Made by a program: the position numbers and the translations under genes
Assembly (NCBI GenBank): GCA_026987085.1
Contig: JALSNH010000207.1
Location: 1-10,419, forward strand
Source: Aquificota bacterium
Lineage (GTDB): Bacteria > Aquificota > Aquificia > Aquificales > QOAS01
DNA length: 10,419 nt
Direction of reading: 5' to 3'
Part shown: piece after piece, positions 1 to 6,441 of the stretch
How the letters are laid out: every line of letters begins with the position of its first letter
Position numbering within the stretch: the first letter of the stretch is position 1
Notes under the pieces: generated by a model
Database searches by the model: none
Seen by the model: only the letters and a program-made list of their open reading frames with translations
What the model was told of the DNA's origin: nothing

Positions 1-392
1 GGTCCGAAGTAGGCGGTGTCGCCGATTCCACTCTCTTTGAGGTACTTTTCCGCCTTTTGGGCAATATAACGGGTATCCCTCTTATACCTTTCGCCGGTAA
101 CGGGGTCGTAGATATCGCAAATTAAAACTGCGGTGTCGGGAACAAACGGATCAACAAAGAAGCTGTTGGGGTCCGGTTTGGCGAGCATATCCGATTCATT
201 AATCGATTGCCACCCTCTGATGGAAGAACCGTCAAAACCCCTTCCCTCTTCGAAGGTTTCTAAAGTGAGCTCCTCGGCGGGAATGGTGAGGTGCTGCCAC
301 TGACCGAAGGGGTCGGAAAATCTCAAATCAATAAACTTAATACCGAGGTCCTTAATTTGGGCGAGAACCTCTTCGGGTGTGTATTTGGGCAT
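1..392 (-). CDS. glnA: glutamine synthetase, class I (5' part, cut by window edge)
   Basis: Type I glutamine synthetase, which makes glutamine from glutamate, ammonia and ATP in the cytoplasm as a dodecamer. Only the first 130 codons are present; the gene continues beyond base 1. The visible protein starts MPKYTPEEVL and covers the beta-grasp N-terminal domain: FIDLRFSDPFG (about 20-30), QHLTIPAEE, and the GFDGSSIRGW motif (about 52-61) holding the conserved Asp54 that lies in the active site of the neighbouring subunit (Asp50 in the Salmonella enzyme). INESDM, DPF and the start of the catalytic domain (ADT-FGP type, at the edge) follow. The ATG at 392-390 has a perfect AAGGAGG at 405-399, 6 bases upstream. 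The tail that would carry an adenylylation tyrosine is outside the window. It lies 97 bp downstream of pncA on the same strand, but its own promoter signal in the gap suggests independent transcription. Confidence 0.96.
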   Translation of the reverse strand, partial: MPKYTPEEVLAQIKDLGIKFIDLRFSDPFGQWQHLTIPAEELTLETFEEGRGFDGSSIRGWQSINESDMLAKPDPNSFFVDPFVPDTAVLICDIYDPVTGERYKRDTRYIAQKAEKYLKESGIGDTAYFG

Positions 393-425
393 TCTAAACC
401 TCCTTAGGTTTTTTACAAAACTTTA

Positions 426-434
426 ACTATATCA
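426..434 (-). promoter_or_regulatory. candidate extended -10 promoter of glnA
   Basis: On the minus strand the bases TGATATAGT (434 to 426) form TG-n-TATAGT, an extended -10 element with 5 of 6 matches to TATAAT. No good -35 hexamer is found 16-18 bases upstream, as is usual for extended -10 promoters or activator-dependent ones. Transcription would start near 419, giving a leader of about 27 bases that contains the glnA ribosome binding site. Predicted by eye only. Confidence 0.45.
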
Positions 435-463
435 CATCGATTAACAAGCTTTCGGAAAGAAAA

Positions 464-484
464 GTAAACAAATTTGTAAACAAA
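464..484 (-). repeat. 9-bp direct repeat upstream of glnA promoter (possible regulator site)
   Basis: GTAAACAAA occurs twice on the plus strand, at 464-472 and 476-484, separated by TTT, so the copies repeat every 12 bp. The junction also contains the perfect 10-bp palindrome ACAAATTTGT (468-477). The block lies between the pncA stop and the glnA promoter signal, centred about 55 bp upstream of the predicted glnA start point, which is the usual place for an activator. The regulator is not identified. Confidence 0.4.
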
Positions 485-489
485 AACGG

Positions 490-1068
490 CTAAAGTGATA
501 AATCTTCGATAACTGTTTCCACCGCCCCCTCGGAAAGCATTCTATCCCTTGCTTTCCGTTCCCCTTCGGAGGTTATACCCTTGGAGGCATCTTTAAGCCA
601 AAAGACCTGAAATCCGAGATTAAGACCACCTAAAACGGTATTTAAAACGCAGTAATCGGTCGCCAAACCTCCAACAAAAATCCGTTTTACCCCCCTCTCC
701 CTTAAAAGGTCTTTAAGAAGCGTTCCTTGAAAGCCGGAATAGGCATCGAACTCGGGACGGTCGCCTTTATTAATAATAAACACTTCGGGAGGTAATTTTA
801 AACCGTTTGCAAATTGGGCCCCTGGTGTATTTTGAACACAATGTTTGGGCCAAGGTCCCCCGTTTTCTTTAAAGGAGATATGGTTTTCCGGGTGCCAATC
901 GCGGGTTGCAAATATGGGCGCCCCCGCTTTGGTAAAAAGTTCTATGTACCTATTGGCGGGCTTTATAACTTTATCTCCTTCGGGAACCGGTAAGGCTCCC
1001 CCCGGAAGGAAATCTTTTTGTATATCGACCAAAATAAGAGCATCTTTGGGTGTTATTTTCACCCTCAT
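490..1068 (-). CDS. pncA: nicotinamidase (nicotinamide deamidase)
   Basis: Cysteine hydrolase of the isochorismatase-like superfamily that converts nicotinamide to nicotinate plus ammonia for NAD salvage. At 192 residues it is close to the usual PncA size. The catalytic triad is visible: Asp15 in VDIQKDF, Lys101 in NKGDRPEFDAYSGF, and Cys140 in GLATDYCV. The metal-binding residues are Asp57, His59 and His63 in TRDWHPENHISF, and the WPKHC segment (73-77) is present. The D-x-H-x3-H metal site and the DAYSGF element separate nicotinamidases from plain isochorismatases. The ATG at 1068 is the first start after an in-frame stop, and the protein begins at the normal place for the family. No Shine-Dalgarno sequence precedes it: the leader reads CTTATCTTTACCCTTT. 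It is divergent from groES and ends 97 bp before glnA. The ammonia it releases could feed GlnA, but that link is inference. Confidence 0.95.
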   Translation of the reverse strand: MRVKITPKDALILVDIQKDFLPGGALPVPEGDKVIKPANRYIELFTKAGAPIFATRDWHPENHISFKENGGPWPKHCVQNTPGAQFANGLKLPPEVFIINKGDRPEFDAYSGFQGTLLKDLLRERGVKRIFVGGLATDYCVLNTVLGGLNLGFQVFWLKDASKGITSEGERKARDRMLSEGAVETVIEDLSL

Positions 1069-1139
1069 AAAGGGTAAAGATAAGGCTTGGAATCCCCAAA
1101 GTTAAAACAATTAAGGGGCTATTTTTATTATTAAAAATA

Positions 1140-1158
1140 TTTAGTCTCCAAAACTAAA
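1140..1158. repeat. inverted repeat upstream of the groES promoter
   Basis: TTTAGT (1140-1145) and ACTAAA (1153-1158) are exact inverted copies separated by 7 bases, centred about 62 bp upstream of the predicted groES start point. Just before it lies another AT-only dyad, ATTTTTA (1121-1127) against TAAAAAT (1132-1138). Neither resembles CIRCE (TTAGCACTC-N9-GAGTGCTAA). They could be an operator in the pncA/groES divergent region or chance in AT-rich DNA. Confidence 0.3.
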
Positions 1159-1175
1159 ATGTTCTTAACAATCTG

Positions 1176-1204
1176 TTGACAAATAAGGATTAAACTGTTA
1201 TATT
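1176..1204 (+). promoter_or_regulatory. sigma70-type promoter of groES-groEL
   Basis: A perfect -35 TTGACA (1176-1181) is followed after exactly 17 bases by -10 TATATT (1199-1204, 5 of 6 to consensus). The start point would be near 1211, giving a leader of about 36 bases with the groES ribosome binding site. This is the strongest promoter signal in the window, fitting high constitutive chaperonin expression. No CIRCE element or sigma32-like boxes were seen around it. Confidence 0.8.
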
Positions 1205-1246
1205 CATCTTTTTGGAAAGGTCAAAACTAAAGGAGGAGGCGGCGAG

Positions 1247-1543
1247 ATGGCTAAACTAAAACCTCTCTATGACAAGATAGTTGTAAAAGTTGAAGAAGCT
1301 AAAGAGCAAAGAACTCCATCTGGAATTATTATTCCCGATACGGCCCAAGAAAAGCCTCAAGTTGGTGAAGTGATTGCGGTAGGTGAGGGTAGACTTTTAC
1401 AAAATGGTGAGGTTAAACCTCTGCAAGTAAAAGTAGGTGATTACGTTGTATTTAACAAATATGCCGGAACCGAAGTAGAACTTGAAGGTGAAAAATATCT
1501 AATTCTTTCTGAAGATGAAGTTTTGGCAGTTTTAGAAAAGTAA
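1247..1543 (+). CDS. groES: co-chaperonin GroES (Hsp10)
   Basis: Heptameric lid of the GroEL chaperonin, which closes the folding cage in an ATP-dependent cycle in the cytoplasm. At 98 residues it has the family length. The N-terminal LKPLYDKIVVKVEEAKEQ strand, the mobile loop with the GroEL-binding hydrophobic tripeptide (TPSGIIIPDTAQEKPQ, about 23-38) and the GEVIAVGEGR strand are all typical. VGDYVVFNKYAGTEVELEGE and the closing YLILSEDEVLAVLEK complete the fold. The start is set by a doubled Shine-Dalgarno, AGGAGGAGG at 1231-1239, 7 bases before the ATG. groEL begins 26 bases after the stop codon, in the standard groES-groEL order. Expression is expected from the promoter at 1176-1204. 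Confidence 0.98.
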   Translation: MAKLKPLYDKIVVKVEEAKEQRTPSGIIIPDTAQEKPQVGEVIAVGEGRLLQNGEVKPLQVKVGDYVVFNKYAGTEVELEGEKYLILSEDEVLAVLEK

Positions 1544-1555
1544 TAAAAACAAAAT

Positions 1556-1562
1556 AAGGAGG
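1556..1562 (+). promoter_or_regulatory. ribosome binding site that decides the groEL start
   Basis: AAGGAGG at 1556-1562 is 7 bases upstream of the ATG at 1570 but only 1 base upstream of the in-frame GTG at 1564. The ATG is therefore the real start. Confidence 0.85.
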
Positions 1563-1569
1563 TGTGGAG

Positions 1570-3207
1570 ATGGGTGCTAAAAAAATTGTATATGGTGAGG
1601 AAGCAAGGGCTAAATTAAAAGCAGGTGTTGATAAACTTGCTAACGCTGTAAAAGTAACTTTGGGTCCTAAAGGTAGGGAAGTTATTATTGAAAAACAATG
1701 GGGTTCTCCCGTTGTAACTAAAGACGGTGTTACCGTTGCCAAAGAGATTGAATTGCCCGACCCTCTTGAAAATGTAGGTGCCCAACTTGTTAAAGAGGTT
1801 GCTTCCCAAACCAACGATAAAGCCGGTGATGGAACCACTACCGCAACCGTATTGGCACAGGCTATCTTTAACGAAGGAATTAAAGCTATTACTAGCGGCG
1901 CCAACCCTATGGATATCAGAAGGGGTATGGAAAAGGCTGCCAAAAAGGTAATTGAAAATCTCAAAAAACTTTCCAAAAAAGTAGAAACCAGAGAGGAAAT
2001 TGAACAGGTTGCAACCGTTTCCGCAAACAACGACCCCGAAATCGGTAAAATGATAGCCGACGCTATCGAACAGGTTGGTAAAGATGGTGTAATTACCGTA
2101 GAGGAAGGAAAAACCGCAGAAACTACCCTCGAAGTTGTTAAAGGTATGCAGTTCGATAGAGGTTATCTATCTCCGTATTTCATAACCAATCCCGAGAAAA
2201 TGACTTGCGAGCTTGAAAATCCTTATATCTTGATATATGAAAAGAAAATCAACAACATTAAGGAGCTATTGCCCGTTCTCGAGCAAGTTGCTAGAACCGG
2301 CAAACCTCTATTCATCATTGCCGAAGATGTAGAAGGTGAAGCCCTTGCAACCTTGGTAGTAAACCACCTCAAAGGTGTTCTCAGAACTTGCGCAGTTAAA
2401 GCTCCCGGATTTGGTCAAAGGAGAAAGGATTACCTCCAAGATATTGCTGTAGTTACCGGCGGAACAGCCATTACCGAAGACCTCGGAATTAAACTCGAAC
2501 ACGTAACTCTCGATATGCTCGGCCAGGCTGACAAGGTGGTTGTAGACAAAGAGAACTTCACCATTATCGGAGGAAAAGGTAGCGAAGAAGAGATCAAAAA
2601 ACGTATCGAACAAATCAAACGTCAAATTGAGGAAACTACCTCCGACTACGATAGGGAAAAACTCCAAGAAAGACTTGCTAAACTTAGCGGTGGAGTTGCT
2701 ATTATCAGAGTTGGAGCTCCCACCGAAGCGGACCTCAAAGAGAAAAAATACCGTGTTGAGGACGCCGTTAACGCTACCAAAGCAGCCCTCGAAGAGGGAA
2801 TTGTTCCCGGTGGTGGAACTTCCTTGGTAAGGGCTTCCGAAAATATTGAAAACGAAGTTGAAGTAGATAATGAAGACCAAAAACTCGGCGTTAAAATCAT
2901 TGCAAAAGCTTGCACAGCTCCGCTTAAACAAATCGCCTACAACGCCGGTTATGAGGGCGGTATGGTTCTTGCAAAAGTTCTTGAATTGGGTAAAGATAAT
3001 CCTAACCTCGGATTTAACGCCGCTACCGGCGAATATGTAGATATGCTCCAAGCCGGTATTATCGACCCTACTAAAGTTGAAAGAACCGCCCTTGAAAATG
3101 CTGTATCCGCTTCCGGAGTATTGCTAACTTCCGAAGCTATTATTGCAAATATCCCTGAAAAGAAAGAGGATAAAGGCGGCGCCGGAATGGATATGCCTGA
3201 ATTCTAA
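1570..3207 (+). CDS. groEL: 60 kDa chaperonin GroEL (Hsp60)
   Basis: Double-ring ATP-driven folding machine of the cytoplasm, working with GroES. The ATG at 1570 gives 545 residues beginning MGAKKIVYGEEAR; a longer open frame from GTG 1564 would add two residues but has no usable ribosome binding site spacing. With the ATG start the ATP-site motif GDGTTTATV places its Asp at residue 87, the same number as in E. coli GroEL. Also visible are the phosphate loop VTLGPKGREV (about 29-38), KDGVTVAKEI, the apical segment FDRGYLSPYF, the KAPGFGQRRK element, the RVEDAVNATKAALEEG segment with the conserved catalytic Asp, and the equatorial closing DPTKVERTALENA. The tail ends KGGAGMDMPEF, a short Gly/Met-type tail rather than a long GGM repeat. 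No hairpin terminator follows: the 32-base spacer to the next gene is pyrimidine-rich, so read-through is likely. Confidence 0.98.
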   Translation: MGAKKIVYGEEARAKLKAGVDKLANAVKVTLGPKGREVIIEKQWGSPVVTKDGVTVAKEIELPDPLENVGAQLVKEVASQTNDKAGDGTTTATVLAQAIFNEGIKAITSGANPMDIRRGMEKAAKKVIENLKKLSKKVETREEIEQVATVSANNDPEIGKMIADAIEQVGKDGVITVEEGKTAETTLEVVKGMQFDRGYLSPYFITNPEKMTCELENPYILIYEKKINNIKELLPVLEQVARTGKPLFIIAEDVEGEALATLVVNHLKGVLRTCAVKAPGFGQRRKDYLQDIAVVTGGTAITEDLGIKLEHVTLDMLGQADKVVVDKENFTIIGGKGSEEEIKKRIEQIKRQIEETTSDYDREKLQERLAKLSGGVAIIRVGAPTEADLKEKKYRVEDAVNATKAALEEGIVPGGGTSLVRASENIENEVEVDNEDQKLGVKIIAKACTAPLKQIAYNAGYEGGMVLAKVLELGKDNPNLGFNAATGEYVDMLQAGIIDPTKVERTALENAVSASGVLLTSEAIIANIPEKKEDKGGAGMDMPEF

Positions 3208-3239
3208 TTCCCTTTCCTTTCTTTCAAACTTTTCCTTAA

Positions 3240-3719
3240 ATGGAAAAATTCCTTGCCGAATGGCACCTTCAAAGGATTGGTAGGTGGCTTACCCTTTTTG
3301 GGTATCCTACAAAGATAGTTCCAAAACTCTCTAAGGAAGAGGTTCTTAGATGCTCCTTCGGTAGGTGCACGGTTTTAACAACCTCCAAAAGGTGGTTAAA
3401 TACCTTTAATCGCTATAAGGTTTCCTACTTAATTCTTCCCAATACGGAGGATTGGAAAACCCAACTCTGTATGGTTTTAAGACATTTTAATATCCAGCCT
3501 CAGTTAAAACTTAACTATTGCACCGAATGCCTGACCGAACTTAAACCTATTGACCGCGAGGAGGTTAAAGGAAAAATTCCTTATTTTTCCTACAAATGTG
3601 GACGGAATTTTAAAGTTTGCCCTAAATGTGGAAAGATATTTTGGATAGGTGGTCATCAAAAGCTAATGGTGAAAAGTATTAAAGAGATTCAAAAAAGATG
3701 TTCCGAATTATTCGGTTAA
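3240..3719 (+). CDS. Mut7-C / PIN-like domain protein with zinc ribbon, active site apparently degenerate
   Basis: 159-residue soluble protein resembling the Mut7-C (DUF82) RNase-like family: a PIN-type N-terminal half followed by a zinc ribbon. The family start is recognisable in FLAEWHLQRIGRWLTLFGY (4-22), where the usual form is F-x-A-D-x-M-L-x-x-L-A-R-W-L-R-x-L-G-Y. The ribbon has Cys94, Cys97, Cys127 and Cys130 (YCTEC, VCPKC), ending in the family-like FWIGGH (134-139). The PIN acidic residues look lost, judged against the family pattern from memory: the first Asp is Glu7, the acidic pair before the second helix is Lys32-Glu33, and the LTRD motif reads LTTSK (46-50). Nuclease activity is therefore doubtful; an RNA- or protein-binding role is possible. 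No Shine-Dalgarno precedes the ATG, but the alignment to the family start supports it. It sits 32 bases after groEL and converges on the permease gene. Confidence 0.75.
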   Translation: MEKFLAEWHLQRIGRWLTLFGYPTKIVPKLSKEEVLRCSFGRCTVLTTSKRWLNTFNRYKVSYLILPNTEDWKTQLCMVLRHFNIQPQLKLNYCTECLTELKPIDREEVKGKIPYFSYKCGRNFKVCPKCGKIFWIGGHQKLMVKSIKEIQKRCSELFG

Positions 3720-3722
3720 GAC

Positions 3723-4904
3723 CTATTCGTTTCTTAAAAGGTCTGTAATTTTTTCTCTAACAGCCATAAAGGCGGGGATATAGGAAGCTATCAAAGAGGT
3801 TATAACTATGAAACCTAAAACCCACAAAGGTGTATAAATACCGGGTTCCACCGGTAGGTAGGAAGTTAAATAAACATCTTCGGGAACCTTTATAACCTTA
3901 TAAACCGTAAAAATTTTGGCAATAATCAGGGAACTAACTATACCTAAACCACCACCCAAAATGGCAAGATAAAAACCTAATAAGAGAACAATAGAAGTTA
4001 TAAACCTTTTTCCAATACCGAAGGTTCGAAATATAGCAAAATCCTTTTGAAGTTCTTTGATCTTCATAAAAAGAAGGGCGGTTATATTAAATGCCGCAAC
4101 TATAGTTATTAGACTTACAACCAGTATCATTCCGAGTTTTTCCAATTGGAGAGCTTTAAAAAAGTCCCTATTGCTATCTATCCACGTAGAGATATAGTAG
4201 TTGGGTAATTCCTTTTCAAGGAATTTTCTATAAAAATCGGCCTTATAAGGGTTTTTTAATTCAACTATGACCGCGTAAGTGCTCGGTTCAAAATTTTTCT
4301 TAATAATTTGATAGGGAGCCAGCGCGGCCAAATCGTAAGCTTCAAATCCGGTATGGTATATTCCACAGACCTTATATTTTTCCAATTTTGGAAGAAAACC
4401 TACAGGAGTTTTTTGAGCAACGGGATTTATAAGCAGCACTGTAGCGGGTACTTTTTCAATATCTAATTGAAAAGCTAAGTTATTTCCCACTAAAATGCAA
4501 TTGTTTACTTTACGAACCTTTATCCTTAATTTAGGGAGTATGAATTTTTTAAGGGTTTCTTTATCGCTGGTTATAACCGAAACACCGGCTACGCTTGGAC
4601 CTTTTTGTATTATCAATCCAAAAGAAGCGACCCAATATATACTTTTGAGTTGATCTTTTAAAGTTTCTTTAACCAATTTTTCCGTTTTAGGGATATCCTT
4701 ATAATCAAAAAGATATATTTGTAGGTGGGGAAGATTTTTCAATAAACCGTTTTTTACGGCTTTTTCAAAGCCGTTCATAATTCCAACGGTAAAAACTAAA
4801 GCGAAAGATGCCAAAAATATTCCTACAAATGAAATAATAGTTATAAGTTTTGTTGAAAGGCGACCGCTCCACAAATAGCGAAAACTTAATTTTAAGAGGA
4901 GCAT
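3723..4904 (-). CDS. LolC/LolE-type lipoprotein-releasing ABC transporter permease
   Basis: Inner-membrane subunit of the LolCDE-type transporter that releases outer-membrane lipoproteins to the periplasmic carrier LolA. 393 residues with the family layout: a cytoplasmic start (LSFRYLWSGRLSTK), TM1 at about 20-42 followed by the signature IMNGFE (42-47), a large periplasmic domain (about 48-255), then TM2 (257-280), TM3 (304-331) and TM4 (358-380). The cytoplasmic FRTFGIGKR stretch after TM2 is the FtsX-like coupling region. The segment VPEDVYLTSYLPV (340-352) is strongly characteristic of LolC/LolE rather than MacB or FtsX. Whether it acts as LolC, LolE or a homodimeric LolF-like form cannot be told. 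No LolD ATPase gene is in the window. Its ATG lies inside the end of rdgB (13-bp overlap) without a Shine-Dalgarno, so translation is probably coupled to rdgB. Confidence 0.9.
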   Translation of the reverse strand: MLLLKLSFRYLWSGRLSTKLITIISFVGIFLASFALVFTVGIMNGFEKAVKNGLLKNLPHLQIYLFDYKDIPKTEKLVKETLKDQLKSIYWVASFGLIIQKGPSVAGVSVITSDKETLKKFILPKLRIKVRKVNNCILVGNNLAFQLDIEKVPATVLLINPVAQKTPVGFLPKLEKYKVCGIYHTGFEAYDLAALAPYQIIKKNFEPSTYAVIVELKNPYKADFYRKFLEKELPNYYISTWIDSNRDFFKALQLEKLGMILVVSLITIVAAFNITALLFMKIKELQKDFAIFRTFGIGKRFITSIVLLLGFYLAILGGGLGIVSSLIIAKIFTVYKVIKVPEDVYLTSYLPVEPGIYTPLWVLGFIVITSLIASYIPAFMAVREKITDLLRNE

Positions 4905-5512
4905 TGGAGTTTTTCTATTAGTTTAACAAGATTTTTTAAGGCTCTTCCCCGATGGGAAATTTTATGTTTTTCATTAGGTTCCATTTCGGCAAATGTTTTA
5001 TTGTATCCTTCTGGAACAAAAATAGGATCGTACCCAAAACCTTTATCTCCTTTAGGAGTAGTTGTAATAAATCCTTTTACCTCTCCTTCAGAAGCGATAA
5101 TTTTTCCAGCGTCCAAATAGAGGACTATTGCAGAAACAAATTTTGCCGAGCGGTTTTTTTTATTTTCCAAAGCCTTTAAAAGTTTTCTAATATTTGCAAT
5201 ATCCTCACTGGGTTCCGGTTTTTCCCTTCCAAATACATCTAATTGGTAAAACCTTGAAGAATAAACTCCCGGGTAAGGGTATATTTCGTCTACTATAAGT
5301 CCACTATCATCGGCTAAAGTTGGTATTTGAAAAACTTCATAGTAGGTTTTAGCTTTCAAATACGCATTTCCTATAAATGTATTTGCCCATTCTTCGACCT
5401 CTACTTTTTTAGGAGGAATTAAAACTTCAATACCTAATGGAGTAAGTATTTCTTTAATCTCTTTAACCTTTTTGGGATTTGATGAAGCTACCAAAACCTT
5501 TTTAAGTGACAT
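4892..5512 (-). CDS. rdgB: dITP/XTP pyrophosphatase (non-canonical purine NTP pyrophosphatase)
   Basis: Ham1/RdgB family enzyme that hydrolyses XTP, dITP and ITP to monophosphate plus pyrophosphate, keeping deaminated purines out of DNA and RNA. At 206 residues it is normal size. Family motifs in order: VASSNPKKVKEI (8-19) nucleotide-binding loop, Glu-rich EVEEWANTF with the conserved acidic residue near 41, LADDSGLIVD (67-75) with the metal/catalytic acid pair Asp68-Asp69, PGVYSSRF (81-88), KGFGYDPIFVPEGY (157-170) for base recognition, FAEM (174-177), and KHKISHRGRAL (182-192). The usual ARYAGE-like segment is replaced by SRFYQLD. The start is the ATG at 5512, with no Shine-Dalgarno but a TATAAT hexamer 13 bases upstream. 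It overlaps the permease gene by 13 bp, and lies 34 bp after korB on the same strand. Confidence 0.95.
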   Translation of the reverse strand: MSLKKVLVASSNPKKVKEIKEILTPLGIEVLIPPKKVEVEEWANTFIGNAYLKAKTYYEVFQIPTLADDSGLIVDEIYPYPGVYSSRFYQLDVFGREKPEPSEDIANIRKLLKALENKKNRSAKFVSAIVLYLDAGKIIASEGEVKGFITTTPKGDKGFGYDPIFVPEGYNKTFAEMEPNEKHKISHRGRALKNLVKLIEKLQCSS

Positions 5513-5525
5513 TAAAGTTGGGAAA

Positions 5526-5531
5526 ATTATA
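5526..5531 (-). promoter_or_regulatory. possible -10 box of rdgB (near-leaderless transcript)
   Basis: A perfect TATAAT lies on the minus strand at 5531-5526, 13 bases before the rdgB ATG. A start point 6-8 bases downstream would give a leader of only about 6 bases, agreeing with the absence of a Shine-Dalgarno. No recognisable -35 hexamer lies 16-18 bases upstream, so this may be chance in AT-rich spacer; rdgB could also be read through from korB. Confidence 0.35.
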
Positions 5532-5546
5532 GAAAAAGGAAAAGAT

Positions 5547-6434
5547 TTAAATAGCTTTGGGTTTGCAAACGTCTATTAATTTTTGAATGCTTTCTTCGTG
5601 TCCCACCTTTGCTTTTACCTGCTCAACCATATCGTGGTAGGTCGGTTTTTCCACTTTGTAGTAGACACCTATGTGAGCTTTGGCGTTGGGATCGTGATAG
5701 TAATCGGCCCAGTGCATAGCTATATCCATAGCCTTTTTGTAATCGGTTAGGTCGGTATGACCGAGCTCTTCGTTGATGTCTACGAGGTGGTCTTTATAGA
5801 ACTTGTAGCTGTCGAGTTTATTGAAGGTCGGGCAGGGAGATATTACGTTAACGAAGGATAACCCTTTATGTTCTATAGCCTCTTTAATAATTTTGGTCAT
5901 ATGTTTGAGGTTTCCGGCGTAGGTTTGGGCTACATAAGTTGCTCCAAAGGTGAGCATATACTGAATGGGGTTAACAGGGTGGTCGATGGTTCCGTAAGGT
6001 GTTAAGGAACCGTACTGTCCCTCCCTGGAGGTGGGGGAAACTTGGTTTTTGGTAAGACCGTAAACTTTGTTATCCATCATTATGATAGTGAGGTCGATGT
6101 TTCTCCTTGCAACGTGGGGGTTGTGACCGCTACCGATTGAGAACATATCTCCATCACCGGTAAATACGATTACATCGAGGTCGGGTCTGGAGACCTTAAC
6201 ACCGATAGCGAAAGTGATGGCCCTTCCGTGGAGGGTGTGGGCGTTGTATCCCTTTAAAAAGAGCGGCAACCTTGAAGAGCACCCAATACCGGAAACGCCC
6301 ACCACTTTGGCGGGGTCCTTTTGGAGTTCGGCCAAAGCCCTTGCGGTTGCGTTCAAAACACCAAAATCACCACAACCGGGGCACCAAGTAGGTTCTACTT
6401 CACTTCTATAGTCTTTAGCGGTTAAAACTGCCAT
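5547..6434 (-). CDS. korB: 2-oxoacid (probably 2-oxoglutarate):ferredoxin oxidoreductase, beta subunit
   Basis: Thiamine-diphosphate and [4Fe-4S] subunit that, with KorA, interconverts a 2-oxoacid and its acyl-CoA plus CO2 using ferredoxin; in the reductive TCA cycle it carboxylates succinyl-CoA. With the ATG at 6434 it has 295 residues. Cluster cysteines are Cys18 and Cys21 (WCPGC), Cys52 (GIGCSSR) and Cys201 (SPCPTF); the spacing closely follows Cys12/15/46/197 of the Sulfolobus enzyme. The TPP/metal motif GDGDMFSIG (about 93-101) continues to MMDNKVYGLT, where Asn and the YGLT turn complete the site. HTLHGRA is also typical. An in-frame TTG at 6440 is only 1 base from AGGAGG (6447-6442), whereas the ATG is 7 bases away. 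It follows korA after a 79-base spacer carrying a strong hairpin. The 2-oxoglutarate assignment rather than pyruvate is by context and general resemblance, so the substrate is less certain than the family. Confidence 0.93.
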   Translation of the reverse strand: MAVLTAKDYRSEVEPTWCPGCGDFGVLNATARALAELQKDPAKVVGVSGIGCSSRLPLFLKGYNAHTLHGRAITFAIGVKVSRPDLDVIVFTGDGDMFSIGSGHNPHVARRNIDLTIIMMDNKVYGLTKNQVSPTSREGQYGSLTPYGTIDHPVNPIQYMLTFGATYVAQTYAGNLKHMTKIIKEAIEHKGLSFVNVISPCPTFNKLDSYKFYKDHLVDINEELGHTDLTDYKKAMDIAMHWADYYHDPNAKAHIGVYYKVEKPTYHDMVEQVKAKVGHEESIQKLIDVCKPKAI

Positions 6435-6441
6435 AACCAAA

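Noticed and set aside
845..1105. 86-codon plus-strand frame antisense to pncA
   Set aside because: It overlaps the catalytic core of pncA and has no motif of its own.
1205..1246. Possible CIRCE or riboswitch in the groES leader
   Set aside because: No TTAGCACTC/GAGTGCTAA arms and no stable fold are visible; the leader is explained by a doubled ribosome binding site.
1452..2030. 192-codon minus-strand frame spanning the groES-groEL junction
   Set aside because: Antisense to two certain genes, no ribosome binding site and no recognisable domain.
2308..3051. 247-codon open frame on the minus strand inside groEL
   Set aside because: It lies wholly antisense to an unambiguous GroEL. The translation is Phe/Ser/Asn-rich low complexity with no family motif, and it exists because of groEL codon choice.
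5561..5570. Palindrome GTTTGCAAAC near the 3' end of korB
   Set aside because: It is inside the korB coding sequence, not followed by a T run, and a 10-bp palindrome is expected by chance in 10 kb.
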